Origin: Eupeodes corollae | Taxonomy: Eukaryota; Arthropoda; Insecta; Diptera; Syrphidae | Assembly: GCF_945859685.1 (NCBI RefSeq) | Contig: NC_079147.1 | Coordinates: forward strand, 15,293,289-15,357,288 | Direction of reading: 5' to 3' | Length of the DNA stretch: 64,000 nt | The notes under the pieces: generated by a model | What the model saw: the letters and a program-made list of their open reading frames with translations, nothing else | Databases searched by the model: none | Told to the model about the DNA's origin: nothing | Shown: positions 45,897-58,486 of the stretch, one piece after another | Layout: each line of letters begins with the position of its first letter | How positions within the stretch are numbered: the stretch's first letter is position 1 | Made by a program: the position numbers and the translations under genes

Positions 45897-46860
45897 TTAT
45901 CTACATTGATTGGGAAGTCTATAGGATAGACTGAGATTCAGTTGTTCCGAAAAGATAGTATTTCTAACTCCGTGATCGGTCTTTGAACCGTCTGTATAGA
46001 AGTGTAACGCAACGTCTTCCAGGGGTCTCTCTTCTTCCCAGGAGGGTCTTGAAGGGATCAACAAATGAAAGCTTTTACCGAATACTATTTTTGGGATGGT
46101 ATAGTCTAAGTGATCTGGGATAGACCTGAAACTGTCTAGAATAGTAGTATGTCCAGTATTGTTACTGGTCCATTGAAAGGTGGCTCTAAGCCTTACACAT
46201 GAGTTGGCTGCCACCATTTTGGAGAAGATATCAAGAGGTGTTAGGTTTAAAAGCACTTCCAGTGCTGCGGTTGGTGTTGTGCGAAGTGTTCCTGTGATGC
46301 ACATACCTGCTGACCGCTGGACTTTGATGAGCTTATTTAGATTTACCATCTTGTCCAGTGCGGTTCACCATACGACAGCTCCATAAATGAGTATCGGTCT
46401 GATTACCGAAGTGTATAGCCAGTTGGTTATTTTTGGGGAGAAGCCCCATTTTGATCATATGACCTTTTTACAAGTAAAAAGCGCTACAGTAGCCTTTTTT
46501 AATCTTTCATCAATATTTGCCTTCCAATTTAGTTTTTTGTCTAAAATGAGGCCTAAATATTTAGCTTGGTCGGAAAAGCTTAATGGTATTCCTCCAATCT
46601 TGGGTGGGCTAATCTGAGGAATTTTATATCTTCTCGAAAAGAGTATTAATTCTGTTTTATGTGGATTGACGTCCAGTCCACATTGCTTAGCCCATTTTGT
46701 TAGCCTATTTAAGGCATTTTGTAGGAGTTCTGAGAAAACTTGGGGGTGCTTCCCACATACGGATATTGCAACGTTCGTCGTCAGCATAGGCAATCACCTT
46801 GAAACTCTCTGCTTCCAATGATGTTAGTAGGTCGTTTACTACCATGTTCATGAAACAGCA
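45897..46860 (-). mobile_element. I-like LINE fragment between two Helitron pieces
   Basis: From 46860 down: VVNDLLTSLEAESFKVIAYA with YADD, CGLDVNPHKTELILFSRRYK, AKYLGLILDKKLNWKANIDE, WLYTSVIRPILIYGAVVWWT, TTPTAALEVLLNLTPLDIF, and the first RNase H words HFYTDGSKTDHGV. It stops inside RNase H at about 45897, where Helitron sequence begins. One frameshift lies near 46455. Confidence 0.8.
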
Positions 46861-46879
46861 ATACATTTGCCAAAAAGTT

Positions 46880-47510
46880 GTTAGACACTGAAAATAATAA
46901 ATCGCAGTGGACGCCTCGACCGAATTCTTCACATTACCTCAGATTTCTGTCCCATCACAGAATTAAAAGAGGAGTTAATTCAGCGTGGTTTGTTGTCCCA
47001 GATATATATCGCAACAATTCATAATTGGCAGGGTGAACGATCAAAATTGGCAGCGAAAAATATAAATGTCGAGAATCTCAACGCGACCATTCAGAATGTG
47101 GTTCCGGGACAGACGGTTTCCTTCAAATCAATAGACACCGTTATGAAACAGGATGTCAATAATCTTACGAAGTTTTGAAATTGACTGGAATGCCACCATA
47201 CAATTCGTAGTTAAAAGAAGGATCAGTTGCTAACATGCTGCGTAACATTAACCAATTTCGACTATTCAATAGAACAAGACTGGCTTTGAAAAAAGGGGTG
47301 AATAACGACATTGAGGCAACAATCATAAAGGAAAAATACAAAGAAGGGTTTGTCTTGATTCCGCGTATACAGATGATTCCAACGGATTTACCATTTGACT
47401 TCGAAGTTTACAATTTCCAATACGGCTGGCCTATTCAATTACTAAATCACAAGGCTAGTCGTTTGATGTTTGCGGAATCAACTTGGAGTTCCCTGTTTCA
47501 CAAATAAGCA
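46880..47510 (+). pseudogene. Helitron helicase C-terminal fragment
   Basis: Plus frames give GRLDRILHITSDFCPITELK, NWQGERSKLAAKNINVENLN, VVPGQTVSFKSIDTVMKQDV, then MLRNINQFRLFNRTRLALKK and IPRIQMIPTDLPFDFE. It covers the same region as 45267-45880 but on the other strand and more diverged, so it is a second insertion. Confidence 0.75.
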
Positions 47511-47877
47511 ATGACGATATTTAACAGTTGTCCTAGACTCAAGACGTTAATTTTAAACAAAAAAGAAAAACGGCTGTAACACCAAATCAAAATCCTAAAA
47601 TGCAATTGTTGTCTCGCTAGAAGTTTAAGTCGTCAATGATTGTGTCTTAAATATCTGCAATTTTAAAATAACGCCATTTTCTAAGGAGTCTAAGCTAAGG
47701 TTTTTGGGTTCAAACTAATTTAGTAATGTCTGAAATATATTTTTATAACCTCTCATTCGATACCAAAAATAGTTTTTACATTTGCTATCGGCTAAAAGTT
47801 GTGAATTTTTCTATCAGATTTGTTATATTTTTCTCAAATACCTCAAAAAATATCTTAAATAATTTTTAAGTATTAGG
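47511..47877. other. Nothing recognised
   Basis: AT-rich spacer between the Helitron fragment and the inverted-repeat composite. Confidence 0.3.
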
Positions 47878-48091
47878 CTTATAGTGGAGTGTCTGGAGCA
47901 TTCAAAAACGTAAAACCTCGGATTAGAGTTATAGTGAATAGATTAATATGATCGATGTGGGATATTGTTTTTTAAACTATAAATTGCAATGTTTACCCAA
48001 AATATTTGTGTGCACTCCATTTTTTCATTGTTTAAACAAATTATTATAAAAAATTAATGTTGACCATATATTTTCACTTTAAACAGTAATT
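47878..48091 (+). repeat. Left arm of a long inverted repeat
   Basis: CTTATAGTGGAGTGTCTGG at the outer end, CCTCGGATTAGAGTT, TTTTTTAAACTATAAATTGC, GTGCACTCCATTTT, ATTAATGTTGACCATATATT and ACAGTAAT at the inner end. All recur in reverse complement at 50886-51062. Confidence 0.75.
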
Positions 48092-48094
48092 TTT

Positions 48095-48965
48095 TAACTT
48101 CCCATAGGAACATTTTTGACATTTCTCGACGTTTCAAGGTCCCTGAAGTCGAAATATAAGATTTTTAGAAAGATGTGTCCGTATGTCCACATGCCCGTAC
48201 GTCAGTACGTTCGCGAATTTTTTTTTCGTTGTCCAAAGGTCAAATAAATTTTCTTATACAGATAATAAGGCAGAAAGATGCAGGAAGGACTCTCAAGAAA
48301 ATTGCGTGGGTGGTTTTTTCTACCATAGCAGTTTAAAAAAAAGTGAAAATGCTGGTTAACATTAAATATCTCATGAACCAATAACAGTAAAGACAAACAA
48401 GTTTATTTTTGGAAAAAATCCAATTAAAGTATTTTTTATAAATCAAAAAATCTGAAAACAAATATTTTTTACCTCGAAAATTTAGCGACTAAATATGATT
48501 TCATCTCCAAAACAATTTTGTGCAACAAAAAATAATGTTTTTGACATCTGATAAAATTGTGAAAAAAATATAATTGACAGTTTTTTTAGGAAAAAATAAA
48601 AACCTGAACGAAAAATTAATAAAAATTGGTAAAAATTTACATTTGCCTCAAATATCTTTGCAAAAGTTTTAAGATATTGGCTTAAAACTATTTTTATATT
48701 TTAAACAATATTGTTTTCAACATGCAGTACAATTTTGAGAAAAATCTAATTGACAGTTTTTTTTATAAAAAATAAAAACCAAACAAAAAAAGAATACTAA
48801 AACTTGGTAAAAATTTACTTTCGACTCAAATAACTTTTAAAAAATTACAAATATTGTGTTCAAACTTTTTATTTCACAAAAAGTATTGTTTTCGATATTC
48901 AGAAGTTTTTTTTCATAAAATTCCAACAGTCCGTTTTTTATAAAAAAATAAAATCTAAAAAATAT
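48095..48965 (+). repeat. AACTTCCCAT-family repeat, 3'-truncated copy
   Basis: It starts AACTTCCCATAGGAA directly inside the left inverted-repeat arm and lacks about 37 bp present at 41302-41338. It continues GACATTTCTCGACGTTTCAA, the CG-rich patch and several 130-160 bp units, then stops before the terminal GGGAAGTTATCAG. Confidence 0.7.
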
Positions 48966-49109
48966 AGTAGTTGAAATTAATTGGAGAGATATCAAGAAAT
49001 TCCACTGTACATAGCAGCTGTCGCTCCGCTCTCCCCTCCACGCTTTTCTACCTTTTTGAGATTCCTACTCCTATTTTTATACAAAGGTATCTTAGAAAAA
49101 TGTTCATAT

Positions 49110-50849
49110 TTTAATATATATAATTCTTCTGTGAGTGTGTATGTCACTGAACTTCTCTTAAACGACTGGACCGATTTCGATGAAATTTTTTGTGTGTGTT
49201 CAAGGGGATGTGAGAATGTTTTAAATTCACAATTTAATTATTTTTTTTAATTTATTAGTAGTTGTTGATTTTGGAATGTTTTACATTGGATCCGACAGAC
49301 TTTTACATGGAATAAACAATCAAAGAATTAGGAACCGCGTAAACGAGACATTCCAGTACCAGGATTCGCTGATATATTTATGACAAAAACTTTAGGTCGA
49401 TTATATAAAGTTCATCCTAAGCAACGCGAATGTTTTTTTTTGCGTTTATTACTGGCTAACGTCCCTGGGCCGACGTCCTTCCAATATTTGCGAAAAGTCA
49501 AAGGTACTTCATACGACTCTTTCTTCGATGCGTGTCGTGAGTTACAACGAGTTTTCCGTCTGATGCATCTGCTCTGTGGACTAATTTTGCATCGGACTAG
49601 AACTACTAATCAAAATCTTAATATTGAATTCTCCGCCGAAATATACAACGAGTCATTAATAATGATTGAGGATATTTGTATTCTTATTTCAAACATGCCG
49701 CTCATCCATTTTGGAATGCCAGCGCCGAATCGCCCAGCAGTAGACATAATCAACAGCGATGTTCAACGTGAACACCAGTTCGATAAGACTTCTTTGGCTA
49801 CTTTTGTTGCGGAAAATGAACAATTGCTTACTGCTGAACAACGAAATGTGTATGATCAAATTAACGTTTCAATTGCAGCACAACAAGGTGGATTCTTTTT
49901 TTTAGACGCTCCAGGTGGCACTGGTAAAACATTTCTTATCGCACTGATACTTGCGCGGATTCGATCTCAAAATCATATTGCATTGGCCATTGCTTCATCA
50001 GGCATTGCAGCAACGTTACTTGATGGTGGACGGACTGCGCATTCAGCACTTAAATTACCTTTGAACGTTCATACAAATCCCGAAGCGATGTGTAACATAA
50101 AGAAGCATTCAGCATGGCTGAAGTTTTGAAAAAATGTAAAAGTATTATCTGGGATGAATGTACAATGGCCCACAAGTATTCGCTTGAAGTTCTCGACAGG
50201 TCCCTGAAAGATATCAAAAATAATGCTCGGCTTTTCGGTGGTGCTCTACTGGTGATTTCAGACAAACATTACCAGTCATTCCACGCGCGACATATGCAGA
50301 CGAAATAAACGCATGTTTGAAAGAATCTAATATATGGCCAAGTGTCACTAAATTATGCCTTACTATTAATATGCGCGTTCGACTTCAAAATGATCCATTA
50401 GCGTCAGGATTCTCTGAACAATTGTTAGACATTGGCAACGGTAAAATTCAATTGTATGAAGATACACAATATATTCGACTTCCAGAGAATTTTTGCAACA
50501 TGGTGGCTACCAATAATGAGTTAATAACAAGTATCTTTCCATAAGACATAATTATACTAATCATGAATGGCTGCGAGAGCGAGCTATTTTAGCTGCAAAA
50601 AATTTAGATGTTGACGCCATCAATTTTAAGCTTTTTTACCTTTAATTTAAACAAGTTGAAGATTTCATTACACATACTCACACGCTATCGATTAGTCTAA
50701 TTGTAATAAATTTACATGTTAGATATTGTCATAACATTTGAATAATATTTTCATCAAAATGGTCCAGAATGTTTTAGCTTATTAAAAAAAGTTTGAAATG
50801 TTCAAATTAAAGACGTGTAGACAGCACAACGTCTGTCGGGTCCGCTAGT
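49110..50849 (+). mobile_element. Helentron-type Helitron with broken helicase
   Basis: The left part has CGACTGGACCGATTTCGATG and AAATTTTTTGTGTGTGTTCA, a wording I know from Helitron 5' regions of insects. The ORF at 49380-50129 has LYKVHPKQRECFFLRLLLAN, EIYNESLIMIEDI, the Walker A APGGTGKTF (49908-49934) and SSGIAATLLDGGRTAHS. After a frameshift come IIWDECTMAHK (Walker B), LKLCLTINMRVRLQND-like words, and RAILAAKNLDVDAIN. The C-terminal third and the whole Rep domain are missing. The 3' end has a stem AGACGT/ACGTCT (50811-50834) followed by GTCGGGTCCGCTAGT, as in Helentrons. Confidence 0.8.
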
Positions 50850-50885
50850 ATATGTATATATTTATAATAACATATAAATAAAAAA

Positions 50886-51062
50886 CATTACTGTTGAAAG
50901 TGAAAATATATGGTCAACATTAATTTTTTATAATAACTTGTTTAAACAATGACAAAATGGAGTGCACAACAAAATTTTAGGTAAACATAGCAATTTATAG
51001 TTTAAAAAACAATGTCTAAAACTCTAATCCGAGGTGAAAACCCCCAGGCACTGCACTATAAG
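50886..51062 (-). repeat. Right arm of a long inverted repeat
   Basis: Reverse complement of the left arm at 47878-48091, with small differences and one gap of about 37 nt. The outer end CACTATAAG mirrors CTTATAGTG. No clear target-site duplication is visible outside the arms. Confidence 0.75.
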
Positions 51063-53439
51063 TCCAACATTTTATTTCATATACATGTTATATCCGTATG
51101 TATACATATTCTGGGTCAAAAACATCATTTCAAAATAATCTAAGGTATTGGGGTTTAGTCTTTCAAAACTCATATAAAATTAATATCATTATCTTTTAAA
51201 ATTTTACAGATTTTTTTATTTCTGCACTAACAGAAGAAACCCCCGTTTTTATAGGGTGGCGCAAAATTTGTCACCACCGACGAATCATTACCTAGACAAA
51301 TTTTGGCAGTAATACGGTTGATTATGTGTACATTTTGTATATGTTTTATTTACTAGTTTAAAAGTAGAATTATAGACATTTTCCATTCTTAAAAAAAATA
51401 TTACTGTCTTCGGAAAGACCAAAGGCTTTTTACAACAAAAACAAATTAAAAGAAAACACCACTTAGATTCTAAACATGTCGTTTCCGTGTTCTTATTTTA
51501 TTTTAATTTCCTTATGTTCTTTCTTTAAATTTTGTCCACCATTGCTACATAAATATTTTCCAAGAAGTCTGAAACCTCAAAATAAATTCATGTTTCTGCT
51601 CATGTTTTGAAAAAAAAAAATGGTGTACTTTTAACTTGGAAATCAAAGAAACTCTGCTGCTCACGACAATATGTAGGATCTCAATCTCAACGCAAATAAA
51701 AATACATAATTATATTAGGCATATATTTACTGAAGACATTCACTTTATACAATTTTATTTTTACTCTTTTTCAGGGGGTGTATGATGTACGTTGTTCGTT
51801 TTGTACAAGTACTGTAATGAGCTTAAACGCACTAATTAAATTTCTATTTCGGGAATTTTTTTTTCTAAAAAATTATTAAATTTGTTGTATTTAATATTTA
51901 AAAATTCTTGCTTTTATGGGGAAAAGGAAGAATATCAAATCTTTTCACTGAGACTTTTTCGGAAACAAAGGTTTCCTTTAAACTCTGCACAAGAACACAA
52001 CACTAGCACTTAAATGGAGACACTAATATCATCAAGTGAGAAACCGATTTTCCGAATTTCATAACAATCAAAGTTATTTTGCACAACTATCAATTCTTTT
52101 ATTTTGTTGGCAACAGAATTTGATTTCTTATTTTCAACAACACCAACTAAGTAACTGCAAGCAACTTGTTGACAGATAGTATTAACTATGTATTTTCAAA
52201 ACCCATCGAATTCGAATTTCAGCCAACGATCTTGTTAGTACCGAAATTCCCGAAAGACTGAAGAATGCAAAATTTTCAGTTTAAACTTATTTCCCCAAAA
52301 AAAGATACATAGATACATTTGTACCTACATTCATATAGAAGACAAATCAAAAAGCATGTCGAACTCATGAGCATCAGTTTCTATGAATGTACATATGTAC
52401 GTAAGTTGCTGAGTCTTGAATCTTGCTGTGAGTTAAGTTGCCCTTAGAATGATCTTATGAAATTCTACATACATTTTTGTAACTTCTGCAGCAAAAAGAA
52501 AGCAAAGAAGAACGATCTTCTGCAAAAATGGACTCAGTTTCTGGTGCTATTAAAAGATCCTAAAGTGCATAGCATTTCTGTTGACGGCGGCGGTGGCGGT
52601 GGCGGTATTGGCTACCGGCGGCGGCGACCATGGATATATAGACGCCACAGCATTAAGCTGATCGAAGTCGATCGTGAAAATTTTGGCGAACGCTTCGAAA
52701 GTAAAAAGGAAAATAAATTGTTTTAATAAACGAGAGAATGTTCCGAGTGCGATGAGGTTCACGCACGATCCGCACGACATTTTTCCCACTAAAGTCATCA
52801 ATTTAAGTTAGAAAATATTTTGTTTAAGAAAATTGAGAACCAGCTGTCAGGAAACATTTAAATATTTACATTTAAGTTGTATTATTCAGCTTTTAAAAAT
52901 ATGTCTTGAAGACGCGACGCGACATCTTGTCGGCGACGTTTGACGAGAGATTTAAAACAAACATTAAATTTAATTTTTTCCAAACTATCTCAATAAGTCG
53001 ATGCGTAATAAATGATTGCTTTCAGAATTCTTGGAATGTACATATCCTAAGGTGTACCATACATATATTATATTGATATATTATATTTTGCAATTTTTTT
53101 TGAAGTTCTTAAAGAAAATCAAGACAGTCTACATAATTATTGAGCCATTTGATAGGTGTGTCTAGTTTAAAATTTCAGAGCCTTTTATACGATAATGTGC
53201 TTTTTTACTAAGTACAAGTATAACGCTTATATTTAATTTTCTTTTTTGTTAAATTAACTTGATTAGTGTGAAAACTATTAGTTTTAACTGAGTGGAGAAG
53301 TCCAAAAGATGACTTAATCTTAAAGACGGTAGATCTATGCGTTTTGAGCTAATTCGCTTTCGTTTTTTCACCCGGGTGCCAATAGTGTTTTTTTGTTTGC
53401 ATAAAAGTGTATGTTTAGTGTTTATAAATTGTTCTGACT
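51063..53439. other. Mostly unassigned; one orphan ORF with a Gly-rich patch
   Basis: No gene recognised. An 89-codon plus frame at 52457-52726 starts MKFYIHFCNFCSKKKAKKND, has a run of seven Gly and RRRR, and ends at TAA. It has no recognisable domain. The GC-rich patch 52584-52650 stands out from its AT-rich surroundings and could be part of a 5' UTR or promoter on either strand. Confidence 0.3.
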
Positions 53440-54255
53440 CACCGTAAGCAAAAACTGAAATGCATCTTCATTGTGCTCTCATTTTAAAACGCTATTAAAT
53501 CCACAAAACTGTATAAACTCCATTCAATTTGCTTCTCCATGTTTTGAAGACGACATACTGGATGCACAACTAACAGCGACAGAAACGAATGCGGTGATCA
53601 AAGATCTGCAAAATGGCAAAGCACCAGGGTTGGATCGCATTCCGGGTGAATTCTATAAGTTCGGCTCTGTAGAGCTCATACAAACGGTAACAAACTTAAG
53701 CAAAGACATCCTTGAGAAGGGTAATATGCCTCGAGATTTCAAGAAAGCTTTGATATTCCCAATCTATAAAAAGGGTTCCAAATCCGATCCAAACAAACTA
53801 TAGGGGAATATCCTTTTTAAACGTATCGTACAAAATTCTATCTTACAACGGCGCCTTACATCTTTGATCAACCACAACAATATGTTTAAAGAGTACCAAG
53901 CGGGATCTAGAACATTTTTGTACTTCGCAATGTAGCTGAATCTTTTGCAGCGCAGGGAAAGAAATTATACGCGTTGTTTGTGGATTTCAAGGCTGCATTC
54001 GACACAGTCGATAGAAGACAGTTGATGTACAAACTGTACTGCAAGGGAATGTCTCACGAATTTGGAAGTAGCACTACAATAACAAAAGACTTGAAGTTGT
54101 CAACGAATGCAAGTACCTTGGAGTGATCTTAACCTGCAATTTAAAAATGGAAAAGCACTTGAAAGATAAACTTGCAAAGGCAAAAACTGCAATAAACTCA
54201 ACTTGGAAGACGTGTTTCTCCAACAAATAGCACGTAATTTAAAGTTTTTGAATCA
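53440..54255 (+). mobile_element. LINE reverse transcriptase (family A), internal deletion
   Basis: One frame gives LQNGKAPGLDRIPGEFYKFG and FKKALIFPIYKKGSKSDPNK. Others give LQRRLTSLINHNNMFKEYQA and LYALFVDFKAAFDTVDRRQL, then a jump to NECKYLGVILTCNLKMEKHL. The catalytic YADD region is lost. Same family as 11400-11940. It ends close to the start of the next LINE. Confidence 0.7.
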
Positions 54256-54274
54256 ATCATGCTTTACCCAGCGC

Positions 54275-55690
54275 ATTACAAAAAGCTTCTGATATAATTG
54301 CACCAATCCTTGAGGCAATTTTTACCACCTGTCCTTACCTGGTCCATGTTCCCTCGGCATGGAGAGAAGTTAAAGTTGTTTTTATACCTAAAGCAGGAAA
54401 ATGCTCCCAAGTCAATCCTAAAGATCTACGACCTATAAGTCTATCATCATTCCTTCTTAAGACCTTGGAAAGATTGATTGATATCCATTTAAGGGTATGT
54501 ATCGATACAAGACTTCTGTCTTCGTCTCAACATGCCTACTGTAAAGGTAAATCGGTGGAAACAGCGTTACACACTTTAGTACGCCCCATCGAATATTCCC
54601 TCCATCATAAAGAGTTCACTATGGTTGCTTTCCTTGACATCGAAGGTGCCTTTAATAACGTGGACACATCTGCAATCACTTCTGCACTGACATCTCTAAA
54701 TGTAGAGAGTTCGCTTCGGGAGTTAATTTATTTAATGCTTACTAGCAGAATAATTAACTCAAAACTGGGCAACTCTTCTAGTAGACGAACCGTTAGTAGA
54801 GGGACACCGCAAGGTGGTGTTCTATCCCCTCTCCTCTGGAACCTAGTGGTGAATGAAATCCTAACTAGTCTAAATGCGGAGTGTTTCAGAGTGATAGGAA
54901 GCATTCGACAGAAACTTCCAGATTTCTATACTTACCAGATCTTTTTGGGAGGATAGGACATTCTTGGAGGATGAGTCAATCCATTTTTACACAGATGGGT
55001 CAAAAACAAAAGAAGGGGTTGGTGGAGGTATGTACTCTGAACAACTGAAATTAAGTCTCTCATTCCACCTTCCCAATCATTGTAGCGTGTTCCAGGCGGA
55101 ACTTTTGGCGATAAAAGAAGTCTTTTCTTGGCTCAAAGAAAATGTGATATCAACATCTGATATGCGTATTTTCTCTGATAGCCAGACCGCTATCAAATCT
55201 CTGGACTCTGTCTCTACAAACTCTATAACAGTCCATAATTGTCGATCATCTCTAATGGAGATGGCACAACAGTTTAATATTCATCTTTGCTGGGTGCCGG
55301 GCCATAAAGACATTCCAGGTAACTGTAAGGCAGATGAACTTACCAGGAACGGTACAGTACAACCCATCCTACCACGTTTGGCAAGTACTGGCATACCAAT
55401 CGCTACTTGTAAAATGTTGCTAATGCAAGACGCTGCGAGGAGGACAGGCACCAGGTGGAACAACATCACCACGTGTCAAGTCATAAAAAACATCTGGACA
55501 ACACTGGATTTAATCCGTTCAAGGTTCCTGTTCTCCCTAAGCAGATCGCATATAAGCTCGATAATAGGTGTCATAATCGGACACTGTCTAATAGGAAAGC
55601 ACGCCACGAGACTAGGCGTATTCTCAATTTTATTTTCTTACTTTTATCTAAAATTGGAACGGATATGGATTTTGGTCCATTGAAATGATG
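54275..55690 (+). mobile_element. I-like LINE: RT and RNase H with central deletion
   Basis: Best copy of this family. Frames: KVVFIPKAGKCSQVNPKDLR, PISLSSFLLKTLERLIDIHL, MVAFLDIEGAFNNVDTSAIT, GTPQGGVLSPLLWNLVVNEI and NAECFRVI. Here the YADD motif and the thumb are lost. A short linker leads to RNase H: HFYTDGSKTKEGVGGGMYSE, FQAELLAIKEV, RIFSDSQTAIKSL and GHKDIPGNCKADEL, so all four acidic positions (D, E, D, D) are kept. A C-terminal start ATRLGVFS follows and then it breaks off. The ORF 54964-55683 would give RNase H alone. Confidence 0.8.
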
Positions 55691-56818
55691 GTTTATCGCA
55701 GTAAACTAATGACTTAACAGAGCCTTATAGAAAGTAATAGAGAGACGTCTTTTTTTCGTCGATGTTTAGCTGATTAATTGTTAGATTTTAAAAAATATGT
55801 GAAGTATGATCATGCCCACCCTTCACCAAAATTGCAGCTTCTTTCTCATTTCGAAATAAATGAGGACCGATGGTGCTGTCAACTTGTAAACCTCACAAAG
55901 GGTCAATTAATGATGATTCGGGCTTGATGATTAAATTCGTTTTATTTACGGCAATTTTAATAATAATTCTTTCTTATTATTTTTTTTTAGTAAATTTGAA
56001 AATTTAGAATCATGGTTCTGGAGTGCTTTGTATAGTGTGGCCATACCTTAGTTGTTAAATACGGTGATACTAGTGTTGTCCATAGTTAAACTCTTCGCAC
56101 TTTTTGTGCAACTTTTAATCATGTTTTTTTTTTTTAATTAATCCCTGGCGAAACGTAGGGTAAAACCAAAATGGATTAGTTTTATTTTATTATTAATCGC
56201 ATCCAACTGATTGATCATCAAAGCCCAAGAAACAAAAAAATTTCTCACAAATTAAACATCTTATCAAATTTCCACTTTCAACGATTCATGATACATAACC
56301 AGACCTTATTGAACAGAAATTGACATTCACAGATTGTCATTCTCAATTGTCAAACAATACACTACAAACATCGACATTTCTCGTTTAAATTTAAAATAAA
56401 GTAATTATCAATTGCAGAATTTTTGTTTTAAAAGTCTTTATAGAGACCTCTAAGAATTTTACCCAACAACCATGGAATATCGTATCTGCTTAGTGGTCGA
56501 GTGAATCCTTCCATCACACAGTAATATTTTTCCCACATTTTTTGTTTTTGATTTATTTGGATTTTTCGGAAAACTTACCTCTCTTTGCACGAACACTAAT
56601 GCGATTTAAAAAAAATATGTTAAGCTAATTCAATGTTTTAAAAACAATTTGTTCGCCACGAAAAAAAAAAACATTTTTGAGTGAAATCTGAATGTGCCTA
56701 TGGAAAACCGGGTACATCTTTCTTAGTGTTTTACTTGATAAGGAAAAGCTGATCCGAAACAGGTGGGATGTCAAAAAAGTAATCCAAAGGTATCTAAGTA
56801 TTTCTTATATATGTATAT
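55691..56818. other. Nothing recognised
   Basis: AT-rich spacer between the LINE and the 56.8-kb element; no gene or repeat identified. Confidence 0.3.
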
Positions 56819-57137
56819 TAGTCCGGTCAAATTAGACCAAAAAATCAGTAAACCCACGACAAATTCAGGGGAAGCTGAAAATTCTTAAAATTGTTTAAAT
56901 TATAATTATAAACATTGTCCCAACCGATCCCATGTAAGGAAAAAATTTTAGCGGGGTAATAAGGTCCAAAAAATGAGTTTTTCGCGATTTTCTTGAAAAC
57001 GGTAAGTTTTATCGAAAAATTACCCCAGACATAATTTGTAGATCAGGGAATTTCCTATAAAAAAGGTATCAATAATTTTTTCCCTAAAAGCCACCGCTTC
57101 TGAGATATAACGATGCAAAAAATTGCGAGCGTCATAA
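56819..57137 (+). repeat. Left terminal inverted repeat (319 bp)
   Basis: Runs from TAGTCCGG to GAGCGTCATAA. Includes GATCCCATGTAAGGAAAAAA, ACCCCAGACATAATTTGTAG and GCCACCGCTTCTGAGATATA. It pairs with 58604-58922. The arms are long and conserved, which suggests fairly recent activity. Confidence 0.9.
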
Positions 57138-57202
57138 TATGCCTAAGTACCTCACCCATATACTTTCTGTAGCTATAATGTAAGTACAAGTGTAAAACAC
57201 AG

Positions 57203-58420
57203 AAGTCTGCCATTTACGGTTGTTTCGAAAAAGTAAACATTGATATTAACAACGATAATGCGACGTACATTATTGATGGTGGATATTTACTGCACCGTGT
57301 TGTTTGGGATACTGAAGAAACATTCAGTGTTATTTTTGATAAGTACGTTCAGTATGTACGTCGACATTTTTGTCCCAGAGCTACTGTCGTATTTGATGGC
57401 TATAATGATTGCACGACAAATATTAAAGCAGCAGAGCAGCGTCGTCGAACTTTGGCAACATCTTCATCTTCCGACATTTTATTTGATGAATTTATGACAG
57501 TTCCTATTAGTCAACAGAAATTTTTGGCAAATACTCACAACAAGTCTCGATTTATTTCAATGTTAAAAGAAAAGTTTACTGCTGAGAATATACTGGTTAA
57601 ACAAGCTCATAGCGACGCCGATGTACTGATTATCGAAACAGCAATAGAACAAGTTAACATGACAAATATAACGATTGTTGTGGGTGAAGATGTAGATTTA
57701 CTCGTGTTACTCACTGCTCGAAGTCCAGCTGAAAAAACTATTTTCTTCTTAAAACCAGGAAAATCTCAAAATCAATCAGAGTTTTATTCATCAAAAAGTT
57801 TGTCGACTTTTGCAAAGTGTCGAAATCACATACTATTTTTACACGCCATAAATGGCTGTGATACGACATCTGCATTTTACAGGAGGGGTAAAACAACTGT
57901 ATTCAAAATGTTTGAAAAGCAAGACTTACTTGCAACTGCTGAAGTTTTTAAAAAATGTAATTCAAGTCCAGAAGAAGTTATTACCAACGGAATTCACTTT
58001 CTTCTTCGTATGTACGGAGCTCCTAAAAAAACTACCTGCTTAGACAAGTTTCGATATGCATCTTTTGTCAAAAATACTCGAAATAAGAAACAAGTACAAT
58101 TAGCTTGTCTTCCTCCAACCTCAGTCTCTGCTCATCAACATCTTCTTCGGGTATACTACCAAGTTCAAGTGTGGCTTGGTTATCAACTAAACCCAACAGA
58201 TTGGGGTTGGAAGTTGGTCGATAATATATTAGAACCAATTCAGACTTTGCTTCAACCCGCGCCGGAAAAATTGCTCAACACTATCTTTTGTAACTGTAAA
58301 AAAGGATGCAATGCTAAATGTGGTTGCAAAAAAGTTGGGCTGTTTTGTGATGCTTCACTTTTAACACAATTCACCTATAGTCAGGATGAAGAAGAAGAAG
58401 AAGAAGAAGAAGAAGAAGAA

Positions 58421-58452
<32 letters not shown>

Positions 58453-58486
58453 AGAAGTGATTGACGATTCCGAATCCGACGAATAA
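57203..58486 (+). CDS. XPG/FEN1-like nuclease-fold protein with CXC motif and acidic tail
   Basis: Open from 57179. I start at 57203, after the acceptor-like AAACACAG, because there is no in-frame ATG near the start; a 5' exon is missing or lost. Numbered from 57203 (427 residues), acidic residues fall where XPG/FEN1 nucleases have theirs: D25 (YIIDGGY), D65 (TVVFDGYND, followed by AEQRRR as in XPG-N), D138/D140 (SDADVLI), D163/D165 (GEDVDLLVLL) and D220 (NGCDTTSAF). Then FVKNTRNKKQVQLACLPPTS, a WLGYQLNPTDWGW block, a tesmin/TSO1-like CXC motif at 363-382 (CNCKKGCNAKCGCKKVGLFC) that lacks its second half, and a Glu tail from a GAA repeat. The family is repeated in many arthropod genomes; I know no function. 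Fold assignment is by motif only. Confidence 0.7.
58386..58458 (+). repeat. (GAA)n microsatellite inside the ORF
   Basis: About 24 GAA/GAG codons in a row give the Glu-rich tail. The length probably varies by slippage. The frame stays open to TAA at 58484-58486. Confidence 0.95.

Noticed and set aside
57240..57497. Plus-strand ORF MILTTIMRRTLL as the start of the nuclease gene
   Set aside because: It is in another frame; the frame of the nuclease is open through the same stretch and encodes the conserved YIIDGGY and VFDGY blocks.
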